DNA of 22,649 nucleotides, from NCBI GenBank assembly GCA_040387095.1, contig JAZKEJ010000160.1, positions 1 through 22,649 on the forward strand. Direction: 5' to 3'. How positions within the stretch are numbered: the stretch's first letter is position 1; each line of letters begins with the position of its first letter. The notes under the pieces were generated by a model that ran no database searches, was not told the DNA's origin, and saw only the letters and a program-made list of their open reading frames with translations. Shown here piece by piece: positions 14,083-22,649 of the stretch. A program made the translations under genes and the position numbers. The stretch is from Methylotenera_A sp040387095 (lineage in GTDB: Bacteria; Pseudomonadota; Gammaproteobacteria; Burkholderiales; Methylophilaceae).

Positions 14083-15099
14083 ATGAATTACTACCAACTT
14101 GCCAAGCCCTTGCTGTTTCAATTAGATGCTGAAACCGCGCATGACATCACCTTAAAAAGTCTTAAATTCGCTGAAAAATCTGGCTTATTAGCACTTTATC
14201 CAAAGCCACCCATTTGCCAACCAAGACAAGTGATGGGATTAAGTTTCCCCAATCCGGTCGGCCTTGCAGCAGGTCTGGATAAAAATGGTGCAGTTATCGA
14301 CGGCATGGCTGCATTGGGTTTTGGTTTTATTGAGGTGGGCACTGTTACACCACGCGCACAACCAGGCAATCCTAAGCCGCGTTTATTTAGGGTGAAAGAA
14401 GCGCAGGGTGTGATTAATCGCTTTGGCTTTAATAATTTAGGTGTGGATAATCTCGTTAACAATGTAAAAGCCAGCAAATTTAAAGGCATTTTGGGTATTA
14501 ACATTGGCAAAAACTTTGATACGCCTATTGAAAATGCAGTCAATGATTATTTGATTGGTATGCAAAAAGTGTATGCGCATGCCAGTTATATCACAGTCAA
14601 TATATCCTCACCCAACACTAAAAATTTACGCGCGTTGCAAGAGAAAGAGGCGTTATCCAGCTTGCTTGCCAGTTTGAAATTGGAGCAAAATAAACTAGCG
14701 CAGCAACATGCTAAATATGTGCCAATCACTTTAAAAATAGCGCCTGATTTAACAAAAGAACAGGTGATTGAAATTGCCGATTTATTGATGCATCACCAGA
14801 TGGATGGCGTGATTGCCACCAATACCACGTTGGCGCGTGATGTGGTAAAAGGTATGAAAAATGGCGATGAAACAGGCGGATTATCGGGCGCGCCAGTGCG
14901 TAACCAGTCGACGATTGTCATTCAGCAACTCTCAAAACAGCTGCAAAGTGCATTGCCAATTATTGGCGTGGGCGGTATATTAAGTGGCGCAGACGCTGTG
15001 GAGAAAATCGCAGCAGGCGCGAGTTTAGTGCAGATTTACAGTGGGCTAATTTATAAAGGGCCTAAACTAGTGCGTGATATTTGCGAAATATTAGGCTAA
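14083..15099 (+). CDS. pyrD: Dihydroorotate dehydrogenase (quinone), class 2
   Basis: PyrD oxidises dihydroorotate to orotate in pyrimidine synthesis, giving electrons to quinone at the inner membrane. The 338 residues fit class 2, including the N-terminal helical membrane/quinone extension (YYQLAKPLLFQLDAETAHD). The core shows NPVGLAAGLDKNG, GFGFIEVGTVTP, RFGFNNLG, NISSPNTKNLR with the catalytic serine at S175 or S176, ATNTTLARD, and IGVGGILSGADA for FMN phosphate binding. The ATG at 14083 is followed directly by the conserved N-terminus. It stands 43 bases after the zinc-ribbon gene and 63 bases before the GST-fold gene. All three may share a transcript, but no functional link is apparent. 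Confidence 0.95.
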   Translation: MNYYQLAKPLLFQLDAETAHDITLKSLKFAEKSGLLALYPKPPICQPRQVMGLSFPNPVGLAAGLDKNGAVIDGMAALGFGFIEVGTVTPRAQPGNPKPRLFRVKEAQGVINRFGFNNLGVDNLVNNVKASKFKGILGINIGKNFDTPIENAVNDYLIGMQKVYAHASYITVNISSPNTKNLRALQEKEALSSLLASLKLEQNKLAQQHAKYVPITLKIAPDLTKEQVIEIADLLMHHQMDGVIATNTTLARDVVKGMKNGDETGGLSGAPVRNQSTIVIQQLSKQLQSALPIIGVGGILSGADAVEKIAAGASLVQIYSGLIYKGPKLVRDICEILG

Positions 15100-15162
15100 T
15101 TAAATCATAAGCTTAAGCTATTTTTTTTGGATTAAAAATAGTGTTAAGTTGTTAAAGTTTGT

Positions 15163-15771
15163 ATGCTTCCAATTTTATATTCCTACCGTCGTTGTCCTTA
15201 CGCCATGCGCGCCAGACTCGCGACTTTCGCAGCCGATATTGCAATTGAAATACGCGAAATATCTTTACGTGATAAGCCTACTCACCTGATACAAGTATCA
15301 CCAAAAAGTACTGTGCCTGTTTTGGTCTTGCCTAATGGAGCTGTACTTGAAGAAAGTTTGGATATTATGTTTTGGGCTTTGCGGCAGAATGATCCGCAAG
15401 ATTGGCTAGATGCGGATTTTGGCAAAATGCAGGCACTGATTACTGAGAATGACACACACTTTAAACAAGCGCTGGATCGTTATAAATACCCGGAACGCAA
15501 CCCGCAACTTAAGCAAACGCTTTATCGCCAGCAGGGCGAAATATTTTTGCAGCAATTAGAAATATTGTTGAATCAGCATGTTTATTTATTTAAAAATTCT
15601 GCCAGTTTGGCTGACATGGCGATTTTTCCATTTATTCGTCAGTTTGCAGCGGTAGACTTAACTTGGTTTGAAGCATCAAATTATCCTAAATTAAAAAGTT
15701 GGCTTAATAATTTAGTTAATACTGCATTATTCGAACGGGTGATGAAAAAACAGCCAACCTACATTGCGTAA
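15163..15771 (+). CDS. Glutathione S-transferase-fold protein with a CPYAMRAR thioredoxin-like site
   Basis: The 202 residues have an N-terminal thioredoxin-fold domain with SYRRCPYAMRAR (C11) and the cis-proline segment KSTVPVLVL, then the glutathione-contact motif LEESLDIM. A helical C-terminal domain carries SLADMAIFPFIRQFA, the Ser-x-x-Asp capping box of GSTs. The cysteine and the following Pro-Tyr recall glutaredoxin-2-like and Omega-type GSTs, so a thiol-transferase or deglutathionylation role is more likely than classical conjugation. This is an inference. The final codons and stop (15769-15771) form part of a hairpin that acts as terminator for the convergent clpA gene. Confidence 0.85.
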   Translation: MLPILYSYRRCPYAMRARLATFAADIAIEIREISLRDKPTHLIQVSPKSTVPVLVLPNGAVLEESLDIMFWALRQNDPQDWLDADFGKMQALITENDTHFKQALDRYKYPERNPQLKQTLYRQQGEIFLQQLEILLNQHVYLFKNSASLADMAIFPFIRQFAAVDLTWFEASNYPKLKSWLNNLVNTALFERVMKKQPTYIA

Positions 15772-15778
15772 GTTGGCT
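15745..15778 (-). terminator. clpA terminator inside the end of the GST-fold gene
   Basis: agccaac-c-tac (15752-15762) pairs with gta-a-gttggct (15768-15778), a 10-bp stem with one mismatch and a 5-nt loop. On the minus strand the stem is followed by G and T6 (15750-15745). It lies 20 bases beyond the clpA stop. The plus strand has no T tract, so it probably does not end the GST transcript. Confidence 0.75.
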
Positions 15779-15798
15779 ATTCATAGCTATATCAAGTG

Positions 15799-18078
15799 TT
15801 AATCCGCAGTAGCCAGCAGTTCATCGCGTGATTGATTATCTTTGCTAAAAACCAGTTTTACTTGATCTTTTTCATCGATATCGACATGCACCGCGCCGCC
15901 GTTATTTAAGCGACCAAATAGTAATTCGTCTGCCAAGGCTTTACGAATCGTATCCTGAATCAAACGTGCCATCGGACGTGCACCCATTTGTGGATCGAAA
16001 CCTTTTTTGCCTAAATAAGTTTTAAGCGCATCGCTGAAGGTGACATCCACTTTTTTCTCATGCAATTGGTCTTCTAATTGCATCAAGAATTTATCCACAA
16101 CACGAATGATGATATCTTGTGTCAAACTGCCAAACGACACCGTCGCATCCAATCGATTGCGGAATTCTGGAGAGAATAAGCGTTTGATATCTGCCTGCTC
16201 ATCGCCAGCTTCTTTGGAGTTGGTAAATCCAATGCTGGATTTAGCTAAATTCTCAGCGCCGGCGTTAGTCGTCATAATAATCGTGACATTTCTAAAGTCC
16301 GCTTTGCGGCCATTATTATCTGTCAATGTACCGTGATCCATCACTTGCAGCAAAATATTGAAAATATCCGGATGCGCTTTTTCAACCTCATCCAATAACA
16401 ATACACTATACGGTTGTTTGGTGATCGCTTCCGTCATCAAGCCGCCTTGCTCAAAGCCGACATAGCCTGGAGGTGCGCCAATCAAACGACTGACTGCGTG
16501 GCGTTCCATATATTCGCTCATATCAAAGCGAATCAATTCAACGCCCATGATATAAGCCAGCTGTTTAGCGACTTCGGTTTTACCCACACCAGTCGGGCCG
16601 CTGAATAAGAAGCTACCGATGGGTTTGTTGTTTTGACCCAAGCCACTACGCGCCATTTTCACGGCTGATGTAAGTGCTTCAATCGCTTTGTCCTGACCAA
16701 AAACCACCGCTTTTAAATCGCGCTCTAATGTTTTAAGCGCATTGCGGTCATCGCTAGAGATGTTTTTAGGCGGAATGCGCGCAATTTTAGCAACAATATC
16801 TTCAATCTCTTTATTACCGATGACTTTTTTCTGCTTGTTCTTAGGCAGAATACGTTGTGCAGCGCCTGCTTCATCGATCACGTCAATCGCTTTATCCGGC
16901 AAGTGGCGGTCATTAATATATTTAGCCGCAAGTTCAGCTGCTGTTGTTAAAGCGCTAGCGCTGTATTTCACGCCATGATGTTCTTCAAAGCGTGATTTCA
17001 AGCCTTTTAAGATTTCAATCGTTTCAGCGATACTGGGCTCAACCACATCCACTTTTTGGAAGCGGCGAGATAACGCATGGTCTTTCTCAAAAATACCACG
17101 ATACTCTTGATAAGTCGTCGCGCCTATGCACTTAAGCGTGCCATTTGAAAGGGCAGGTTTCAGCAAATTAGAAGCGTCTAATGTGCCGCCGCTGGCTGCG
17201 CCTGCACCAATTAATGTGTGGATTTCATCAATAAACAGAATTGCATCGGGTTTTTCGGCAAGCTGTTTCATCACGGCTTTTAAGCGCTGCTCAAAGTCAC
17301 CACGATACTTAGTACCAGCCAATAATGCACCCATATCTAATGAGTAAACAGTTGCATTCGCTAATACTTCTGGAATTTCTTTTTCAACGATACGACGTGC
17401 TAAACCTTCTGCAATCGCAGTTTTGCCTACGCCAGCTTCGCCAACAAGCAATGGATTGTTTTTACGGCGACGGCATAATGTTTGAATCACACGCTCAATT
17501 TCTGGACCACGACCAATCAATGGGTCAATCTTGCCTGCCAGCACTTGCGCATTCAAATTGAGTGTAAAGTTTTCTAGCGCACCATTTGGTGCGGCTTCTG
17601 CTTCAGATTCGGTTTCTGCGCCTTCTGGTTTCAAGTCGCCTTCCGGTATTTTTGCAACACCGTGCGAAATAAAATTAACCACATCTAAACGGGTAATGCC
17701 TTGTTGATGCAGGAAAAATACCGCGTGCGAGTCTTTTTCGCCAAAAATTGCTACCAGCACATTTGCGCCAGTCACTTCTTTTTTGCCGGATGATTGCACA
17801 TGCAGCATGGCACGTTGAATCACGCGCTGAAAGCCAAGTGTTGGCTGTGTATCGACTTCTTCCGTGCCGTTAACAGTGGGTGTATGTTCTTCAATGTAAT
17901 GATTGAGTTCGTTACGTAGCAGGTCTAATTTCGCACCACATGCGCGCAACACTTCCGCCGCAGTCGGGTTATCAATCATGGCTAATAATAAGTGTTCAAC
18001 TGTAATCAGTTCGTGACGCTTTTGTCTTGCGTCCATAAATGCCATGTGCAGACTTACTTCAAGTTCTTGCGCGATCAT
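15799..18078 (-). CDS. clpA: ATP-dependent Clp protease ATP-binding subunit ClpA
   Basis: ClpA is the AAA+ unfoldase that feeds substrates to ClpP in the cytosol. With the start at 18078 (MIAQELEVSLHMAF, the family N-terminus) it is 759 residues, matching E. coli ClpA; the frame is open to an ATG at 18120, which would add 14 atypical residues. The N domain is followed by D1 with Walker A GEAGVGKTA (near 214) and ILFIDEIHT, and D2 with GPTGVGKTE (near 493), VLLLDEVEKAHPD and the sensor MGARPMARLIQD. The SSIGF loop (near 612) is the ClpP-docking tripeptide. clpS lies 125 bases upstream on the same strand, the usual partner order. Three mini-hairpins fill the gap. Confidence 0.97.
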   Translation of the reverse strand: MIAQELEVSLHMAFMDARQKRHELITVEHLLLAMIDNPTAAEVLRACGAKLDLLRNELNHYIEEHTPTVNGTEEVDTQPTLGFQRVIQRAMLHVQSSGKKEVTGANVLVAIFGEKDSHAVFFLHQQGITRLDVVNFISHGVAKIPEGDLKPEGAETESEAEAAPNGALENFTLNLNAQVLAGKIDPLIGRGPEIERVIQTLCRRRKNNPLLVGEAGVGKTAIAEGLARRIVEKEIPEVLANATVYSLDMGALLAGTKYRGDFEQRLKAVMKQLAEKPDAILFIDEIHTLIGAGAASGGTLDASNLLKPALSNGTLKCIGATTYQEYRGIFEKDHALSRRFQKVDVVEPSIAETIEILKGLKSRFEEHHGVKYSASALTTAAELAAKYINDRHLPDKAIDVIDEAGAAQRILPKNKQKKVIGNKEIEDIVAKIARIPPKNISSDDRNALKTLERDLKAVVFGQDKAIEALTSAVKMARSGLGQNNKPIGSFLFSGPTGVGKTEVAKQLAYIMGVELIRFDMSEYMERHAVSRLIGAPPGYVGFEQGGLMTEAITKQPYSVLLLDEVEKAHPDIFNILLQVMDHGTLTDNNGRKADFRNVTIIMTTNAGAENLAKSSIGFTNSKEAGDEQADIKRLFSPEFRNRLDATVSFGSLTQDIIIRVVDKFLMQLEDQLHEKKVDVTFSDALKTYLGKKGFDPQMGARPMARLIQDTIRKALADELLFGRLNNGGAVHVDIDEKDQVKLVFSKDNQSRDELLATAD

Positions 18079-18113
18079 TTTGTACCAACTTTCATTTACT
18101 TTTACATTCACTG

Positions 18114-18213
18114 CCAGCATCAGCTGGTACTTTTACACCTACTTAAATCTAATCCGGCAACTTTTAGTGCCACCAGCTAAGCTGGTACTTATCATTTCGC
18201 CAGCTAAGCTGGC
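18114..18213. repeat. Three mini-hairpin repeats between clpS and clpA
   Basis: Three short dyads built on the same core lie in the spacer: ccagc-atca-gctgg (18114-18127), ccagct-a-agctgg (18173-18185) and gccagct-a-agctggc (18199-18213). Read on the minus strand, two are preceded by the same AAGTA string, and all share CCAGCT then GCTGG. The last includes the clpS stop codon. They look like a small repeated element or mRNA structures tuning clpA expression relative to clpS. Confidence 0.6.
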
Positions 18214-18515
18214 TCTATCACACACTGCAACGGATGTTGCGACTCTTTGGCATGCGTTAACACCTGTTTCATTTTGGTTTCCGCGATGTCTTGCGGATAA
18301 ACACCACAAACGCCAATACCTTCTGTATGTACTTTGAGCATAATTTGCGTCGCTTGTTCACGGCTTTTGTTAAAAAAACGTTCAATCGTTTCTACAACAA
18401 ATTCCATCGGCGTGTAATCGTCATTCAACAACAGCACTTTGTACATGGCAGGCAGTTTTGGTTTAACTGCACTCGGCTTGATTGCAAGATCTTGATTAGG
18501 GTTTGTATTAGCCAT
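18204..18515 (-). CDS. clpS: ClpS, N-end-rule adaptor of ClpA
   Basis: ClpS binds N-terminal Phe, Leu, Tyr or Trp degrons and delivers them to ClpAP. The 103 residues are of normal length, with a flexible N-terminal tail (about 1-23) and then the adaptor core: YKVLLLNDDYTPMEFVV, where the Asn-Asp pair (about 31-33) belongs to the binding pocket, and IMLKVHTEGIGVCGVYPQDIAE. The ending HPLQCVIEPA is typical. A perfect CTTGAAA (18571-18565, minus strand) recalls a heat-shock -35 but has no matching -10 that I can defend. The ribosome site before the ATG is weak. It lies upstream of clpA on the same strand. Confidence 0.96.
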   Translation of the reverse strand: MANTNPNQDLAIKPSAVKPKLPAMYKVLLLNDDYTPMEFVVETIERFFNKSREQATQIMLKVHTEGIGVCGVYPQDIAETKMKQVLTHAKESQHPLQCVIEPA

Positions 18516-18606
18516 TTGCTACTTTGTTGAATGCTTAATTCTATTTTGAGCCGAATGTAAAAAATTTCAAGCCCAATATGAGTAGGGGTATGTAGATTAA
18601 CTGTAA

Positions 18607-19878
18607 TTAGGGAAATATTTTGACACTTTTGACGATTCTATCTTGTGTCTGCATGATTTCAATCGTATGGCTATTGATTCTAAAACTAGTGCCAGGTTCA
18701 GGAATATCTTCAAAATGTTCCAGAATTAAACCGTTAAGCGTGCGCGGACCATCTAGCGGCAAATCAATACTAAGTTTTTTATTGAGATTACGTAGTGCGC
18801 TACTGCCATCAACCAACCAACTGCCATCTGCTTCTTGGCGATAGCTGCCTACGCGGCTAGGGGACTGCGTGGTAAAGTCACCGATCAACTCTTCTAGAAT
18901 ATCTTCCAGCGTCACCAGGCCTTTAAATTCGCCATACTCATCCACCACCAAAGCGATACGCTCTTGGTTTTCCTGAAATTGCTGAATCTGCGTGTAAAGT
19001 GGTGTACCAGAAGGCACAAAATAAGGCTCATTGATAATTTCACGCAGGGTTTCCTTGCTGATTTCAGCATCCTGCTGATAACTGCGTAGCTGGTTAATCA
19101 CTTTTCGCACGTGAATAATGCCGATAATCTCTTCATTATCGCCTTCGCGCGCAGGCAGGCGTGTGTGGTGGCTATTTGTAATGCGCTGCAAAATATCATC
19201 GATCGGCGCGTCAAAATCAATGACTTCGACCATTGTGTGCGCCGTCATCACATCATCCACAGTGATTTTTTCCAAATCAAACAGGTTAAGTAAAATGGTG
19301 CGATGCTTTTTAGGCATAAAATGCCCAGCATCTGTGACAATACTACGTAGCTCATCCATGGTGAGCGATTGTGTACTCTCGCTAAAGTTGATATTCAGCC
19401 TGAATAACTTGAGTAAGCCTTCCACAAATAAATTCACAAACCAAACAGCAGGGTAGAGTAGTTTTAAAAGTGGGTAGAGAACATAGCTACATAAAATACC
19501 CAGTTTTTCTGGATACGCAGCCGCGATTACTTTTGGGGATATTTCACTGAAAACTAAAATGGCGAATGTGACCGCCAGCGTGCCAAACATTAATACCCAT
19601 TCACCTTCACCAAATAGTTCAACGGTGATAACGGCGACAAGCGTTGCGGATGCGGCGTTAGCGAAGTTATTGCATAACAGGATAACACCAAGCAGTTTAT
19701 CGGTTTTTGCCAGTAAGCTACTGGCCAAGCGCGCACCGTGATTGCCTTCTTTAACCAGATGCCGCAGGCGATAACGGTTAAGCGACATCAGGCTGGTTTC
19801 AGCGATTGAGAAAAAGCCAGAAATAAGTAGCAGCAAGGCTAGAACGCCTAGCTGTAGTGGAATCGGAATATTATCCAA
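18607..19878 (-). CDS. CorC/HlyC-family (CNNM-type) CBS-domain membrane protein
   Basis: The 423 residues have the standard order of the YfjD/CorB type. A DUF21/CNNM transmembrane domain comes first (about 1-180, with GFFSIAETSLMSLNRYRLRHL and FSEISPKVIAAAYPEK). A pair of CBS domains follows (about 200-330, with VDDVMTAHTMVEVID, IIGIIHVRKVIN and RIALVVDEYGEFKGLVTLED). Last is a C-terminal CorC_HlyC domain (about 340-420, with SWLVDGSSALRNLN and ILEHFEDIPEPG). Relatives move or regulate Mg2+ or Co2+ across the inner membrane; hemolysin names are historical. The start is TTG (19878), because a stop lies 12 bases upstream and the next Met (M31) is inside the first helix. No Shine-Dalgarno is visible. 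Confidence 0.9.
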   Translation of the reverse strand: MDNIPIPLQLGVLALLLLISGFFSIAETSLMSLNRYRLRHLVKEGNHGARLASSLLAKTDKLLGVILLCNNFANAASATLVAVITVELFGEGEWVLMFGTLAVTFAILVFSEISPKVIAAAYPEKLGILCSYVLYPLLKLLYPAVWFVNLFVEGLLKLFRLNINFSESTQSLTMDELRSIVTDAGHFMPKKHRTILLNLFDLEKITVDDVMTAHTMVEVIDFDAPIDDILQRITNSHHTRLPAREGDNEEIIGIIHVRKVINQLRSYQQDAEISKETLREIINEPYFVPSGTPLYTQIQQFQENQERIALVVDEYGEFKGLVTLEDILEELIGDFTTQSPSRVGSYRQEADGSWLVDGSSALRNLNKKLSIDLPLDGPRTLNGLILEHFEDIPEPGTSFRINSHTIEIMQTQDRIVKSVKIFP

Positions 19879-19979
19879 GTAATGTGGAAATCAAAAAATA
19901 AACAGGTAATCAGTTTACCCGTTAATTTATTTAAAAATCAAGTAGTTAAGTATGAATTATTGCTTAATTAACTGGAAGA

Positions 19980-20954
19980 TTAAAAGGCTGCTTCTGAAGC
20001 ATTATCAGCATCTTTTTTGTTGGCGTCTTTTTTATCAGACTCTTTCTTTTCTATATCGCCAATCAAGTTGGCACGATTAACGCCTAGATACATCGCGATT
20101 GGACACGCCACCAAAACGGAAGAATAAATACCAAATAAAATACCAATCGTTAATGCCAGCGCAAAGTTGTGCAGTACTTCGCCACCGAACAGCAACATAG
20201 AGCCAACCATGGTTTGCGTCATTAAATGCGTAATCACGGTGCGCGACATCGTGCGTGTAATGGCATTATCAATCACTTGTACTACATTGGCTTTACGCAT
20301 TTTGCGGAAATTTTCGCGTACTCGGTCAAATACCACCACTGATTCATTCACAGAATAGCCTAATACTGCCAAAATCGCAGCCAGTACAGTTAAATTAAAT
20401 TCCCATTGAAAGAAGGCAAAGAAACCTAAAATAATCACCACGTCATGCATATTGGCGATAATCGCCGCCACTGCAAAACGCCATTCAAAACGGATCGCTA
20501 AATAAGCCATAATGCCAGCGCACACTAACAATAAAGCTAAACCGCCACTCGCATACAGCTCATCGCCCACTTGTGAACCAACCGATTCTACACGGCGTAC
20601 TTCGGCACTTGGATCAGCCGTTTTTAAAGCTTTCGTGACGGTTTCGGATAACTGCGCAATCGACATGTCTTTTTTAAGTGGCAGGCGAATTAACACATCA
20701 TGACTGGTGCCAAAATTCTGCACAGTGGCATCTTTTAAACCGATTGAATCGACCGCTTCGCGAATACTGTCGATATTGGCGCTTTTCGGATAATTAACTT
20801 CCATCACGGTGCCGCCAGTGAAATCAACGCCGTAATTTAACCCTTTAGTCGCAAGAAAAAACACGGCTAAAATAAACGTAATTAGTGAGATTGCCGTGGT
20901 TAAACGGCCATAGCTCATAAACGGGATGTCTTTTTTAATTCTGAATAATTCCAT
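19980..20954 (-). CDS. secF: Protein translocase subunit SecF
   Basis: SecF with SecD uses the proton-motive force to assist late steps of Sec-dependent export at the inner membrane. The 324 residues show the first helix (about 17-35), the YGVDFTGGTVMEV signature, a short periplasmic domain, and five further helices with VLGYSVNESVVVFDRVRENF and ITHLMTQTMVGSMLLFGG. The C-terminus is a Lys/Asp-rich tail (KKESDKKDANKKDADNASE). It follows secD after 46 bases on the same strand, as is usual. The following 101 bases (19879-19979) show no terminator before the CorC-type gene. Confidence 0.96.
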   Translation of the reverse strand: MELFRIKKDIPFMSYGRLTTAISLITFILAVFFLATKGLNYGVDFTGGTVMEVNYPKSANIDSIREAVDSIGLKDATVQNFGTSHDVLIRLPLKKDMSIAQLSETVTKALKTADPSAEVRRVESVGSQVGDELYASGGLALLLVCAGIMAYLAIRFEWRFAVAAIIANMHDVVIILGFFAFFQWEFNLTVLAAILAVLGYSVNESVVVFDRVRENFRKMRKANVVQVIDNAITRTMSRTVITHLMTQTMVGSMLLFGGEVLHNFALALTIGILFGIYSSVLVACPIAMYLGVNRANLIGDIEKKESDKKDANKKDADNASEAAF

Positions 20955-21000
20955 AATCCATACTCTATATATTAAGTAATCGCTAAATTGCTAGTGTAAT

Positions 21001-22649
21001 TTAGCCTTTATAAATCTGGCCAATTGAAAGATTGGTGACTTTACGGCGATAGCCATAAATCAGATTCACAATCGCGCGTGAGACTAAAACTGCACTGAAC
21101 ATCGACGTTAATATGCCCAACACGTGCACCACGGCAAAGCCCTTAATTGGACCTGTACCGAACATAAATAATGCCAAGCCAGCGATTAAGGTTGTCACGT
21201 TAGAGTCTAGAATCGTATCGAATGCTCTGTCGTAACCTGCATGTATACTCGCTTGCGGAGTATTACCATTGCGTAATTCTTCACGGATGCGTTCATTAAT
21301 TAACACGTTAGCATCAATCGCCATACCAAGCGCCAGCGCAATCGCCGCCAAACCTGGCAAGGTAAGTGTGGCTTGCAGCATAGAAAGTAACGCAACTAAT
21401 AACAGCAAATTAATGCCAAGCGCCAATACAGAAACGCCGCCAAAAACCATGTAGTACACAATCATCATAAATGCAATCGCTGCAAAGCCCCACAAGGTTG
21501 AATGCACGCCACGCTTGATGTTTTCTTCGCCCATGCTTGGGCCAACGGTACGCTCTTCAATGATTTCCATTGGTGCGGCTAGTGCACCAGCACGCAATAG
21601 TAACGCAATATCGGTTGCTTCTTGTGTGTTGGCCATGCCAGAAATTTGCACACGACCACCACCAATTTCTTCATTAATCACCGGTGCGGTGATTACTTCG
21701 GTATTACCTTTTTCAATCAGCAAAATCGCCATGCGCTTACCTACATTGTCGCGCGTCACATTTTTAAATATACCCGCACCGCGGCCGTCTAACGTCACAT
21801 TAACAATTGAACCGCCAGTTTGATTATTAACGCCGGGGCCAGCATCAGTGATACGGTCGCCGGTTAATACCACGTTCTTTTTAACCAAAATCGGGTTGCC
21901 GTCACGGTCTCTGTACATTTCATCGCCAAACGGCACTTGACCTTTAGCCGCCGCTTCCAGCGTGGCTAAATCTTTTTTGTCTTCATCCACCATGCGGATT
22001 TCAAGTGTTGCCGTGCGGCCTAAAATTTCTTTGGCTTTGGCAGTATCTTGCACGCCTGGCAATTGCACCACAATGCGGTCAAAACCTTGTTGCTGAACAA
22101 TTGGCTCGGCAACGCCTAGCTCGTTAATTCGATTATGCAAGGTTTGCAAGTTTTGTTTAAGTGCAAATTCTTGGATTTTCTTTTTCGCGGCTTCGCCAAT
22201 GGTGGCGGTTAATACTTGCTCTTTGCCGTCGGTTGAGTCGCTAAAAGTTAAATCCGGATAATCTTTGCTTAATACTTTCTTGGCTGCGTCTAATTCTGAT
22301 TTATCGCTAAAACGTACTTCTACTTTTTGACCTTCGCGTGAAATACCGAAATAATTCACTTTCTCACGGCGCAACACAGTCCGGAAATCACCCACATTAC
22401 TTTCGGCCGATTTATCCAGAGCCGCTTTCATATCTACCTGCAATAAAAAATGCACGCCGCCACGTAAATCCAAACCCAGATACATCGGTTTTGCGCCAAT
22501 GCTCAATAACCAGTTTGGCGTTTGCGATAATAAATTCAACGCCACCGTATAATCTTTGCCCAAATTAGCGATTAACTTATCTTTCGCCTTGATCTGCGCT
22601 TCCGGGTCAGCAAAACGCACTTTTACGCCGCTGGCATCCAAATAAATAC
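21001..22649 (-). CDS. secD: Protein translocase subunit SecD (5' end outside the window)
   Basis: SecD is the larger RND-type partner of SecF. The frame remains open through base 22649, so the TTG at 22641 is not the start; roughly 70 N-terminal residues including the first helix are probably beyond the edge. Visible signatures are YLGLDLRGGVHFLLQVDM, the periplasmic P1 region (NELGVAEPIVQQQGFDRIVV, QLPGVQDTAKAKEILG), then the membrane half with GLAAIALALGMAIDANVLIN, ERIREELRNG and FDTILDSNVTTLIAG. The IDAN aspartate is in the conserved proton-relay segment. The ending FSAVLVSRAIVNLIYGYRRK is typical. yajC would be expected just upstream, outside this window. Confidence 0.96.
   Translation of the reverse strand, partial: IYLDASGVKVRFADPEAQIKAKDKLIANLGKDYTVALNLLSQTPNWLLSIGAKPMYLGLDLRGGVHFLLQVDMKAALDKSAESNVGDFRTVLRREKVNYFGISREGQKVEVRFSDKSELDAAKKVLSKDYPDLTFSDSTDGKEQVLTATIGEAAKKKIQEFALKQNLQTLHNRINELGVAEPIVQQQGFDRIVVQLPGVQDTAKAKEILGRTATLEIRMVDEDKKDLATLEAAAKGQVPFGDEMYRDRDGNPILVKKNVVLTGDRITDAGPGVNNQTGGSIVNVTLDGRGAGIFKNVTRDNVGKRMAILLIEKGNTEVITAPVINEEIGGGRVQISGMANTQEATDIALLLRAGALAAPMEIIEERTVGPSMGEENIKRGVHSTLWGFAAIAFMMIVYYMVFGGVSVLALGINLLLLVALLSMLQATLTLPGLAAIALALGMAIDANVLINERIREELRNGNTPQASIHAGYDRAFDTILDSNVTTLIAGLALFMFGTGPIKGFAVVHVLGILTSMFSAVLVSRAIVNLIYGYRRKVTNLSIGQIYKG

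Noticed and set aside
15108..15128. Possible terminator between pyrD and the GST-fold gene (agcttaagct then T8)
   Set aside because: The palindrome has no room for a loop and would give only a 3-bp stem; not convincing despite the T run.
18079..18120. Longer clpA start giving 14 extra N-terminal residues
   Set aside because: The family N-terminus begins at MIAQELEVSLHMAF, the extension is not ClpA-like, and its ATG lies within a repeat hairpin.
18542..18571. Heat-shock-type promoter before clpS (CTTGAAA on the minus strand)
   Set aside because: Only the -35 half matches; no acceptable sigma-32 or sigma-70 -10 is found at the right distance.
20338..20361. Asn-Glu-Ser in place of Asn-Asp-Thr in the SecF motif GYSVNESVVVFD
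   Set aside because: From memory similar NES forms occur in other betaproteobacterial SecF proteins, so it is probably lineage-typical rather than a defect.

Overview
The window looks like chromosome of a betaproteobacterium, most plausibly a Methylophilaceae methylotroph (Methylotenera/Methylophilus type). This is inferred from moderate-to-low G+C by eye, protein sequence character, and gene content: HemJ, SecD-SecF, ClpS-ClpA, the large DUF3683 FAD/Fe-S oxidoreductase, and an OlsB-OlsA pair. No rRNA, tRNA, CRISPR array, IS element or phage gene was seen. It is a dense housekeeping region with several less ordinary loci.

Layout. At 1-537 is the 3' part of a membrane-anchored cytochrome c5-like gene (+), then a terminator. 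apaH (+, 644-1489) converges on and overlaps the minus-strand olsB-olsA pair (2985-1437), which makes ornithine lipids. Upstream of olsB are a 14-bp perfect hairpin that buries the start codon and a Pho-box-like direct repeat. Continuing on the minus strand are a SlyB-like glycine-zipper lipoprotein (3570-3115), an adenosine-kinase-like PfkB kinase (4646-3675) and a TetR regulator (5344-4778). A tight minus-strand operon follows at 7286-5609: a TlpA-like thioredoxin, hemJ, and an unusual membrane protein.

That third protein is the most interesting item. Its cytoplasmic part aligns without gaps to the C-terminal ligand/dimer domain of the neighbouring TetR, but it has no DNA-binding helix-turn-helix. 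It carries instead one transmembrane helix and a C-terminal domain with exactly two cysteines. It may be a membrane-tethered, DNA-binding-deficient TetR partner or sensor.

On the plus strand, 7450-11352 is a 1300-residue FAD/Fe-S/CCG dehydrogenase. It is followed by a secreted phytase-like esterase domain fused to five membrane helices (11547-13307). The next gene (13359-14039) carries a related five-helix module with a C-terminal zinc ribbon. pyrD (14083-15099) and a GST-fold protein (15163-15771) end this arm. On the minus strand follow clpS-clpA (18515-15799), with three mini-hairpins in their spacer and a clpA terminator inside the end of the GST gene. Then come a CorC/HlyC-type CBS membrane protein (19878-18607), secF (20954-19980) and a secD gene that runs off the right edge.

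Three genes (apaH, tlpA-like, tetR) have a -10-like hexamer 6-9 nt before the start codon and no Shine-Dalgarno, suggesting leaderless transcripts. All identifications are by reading motifs; no database search was run.
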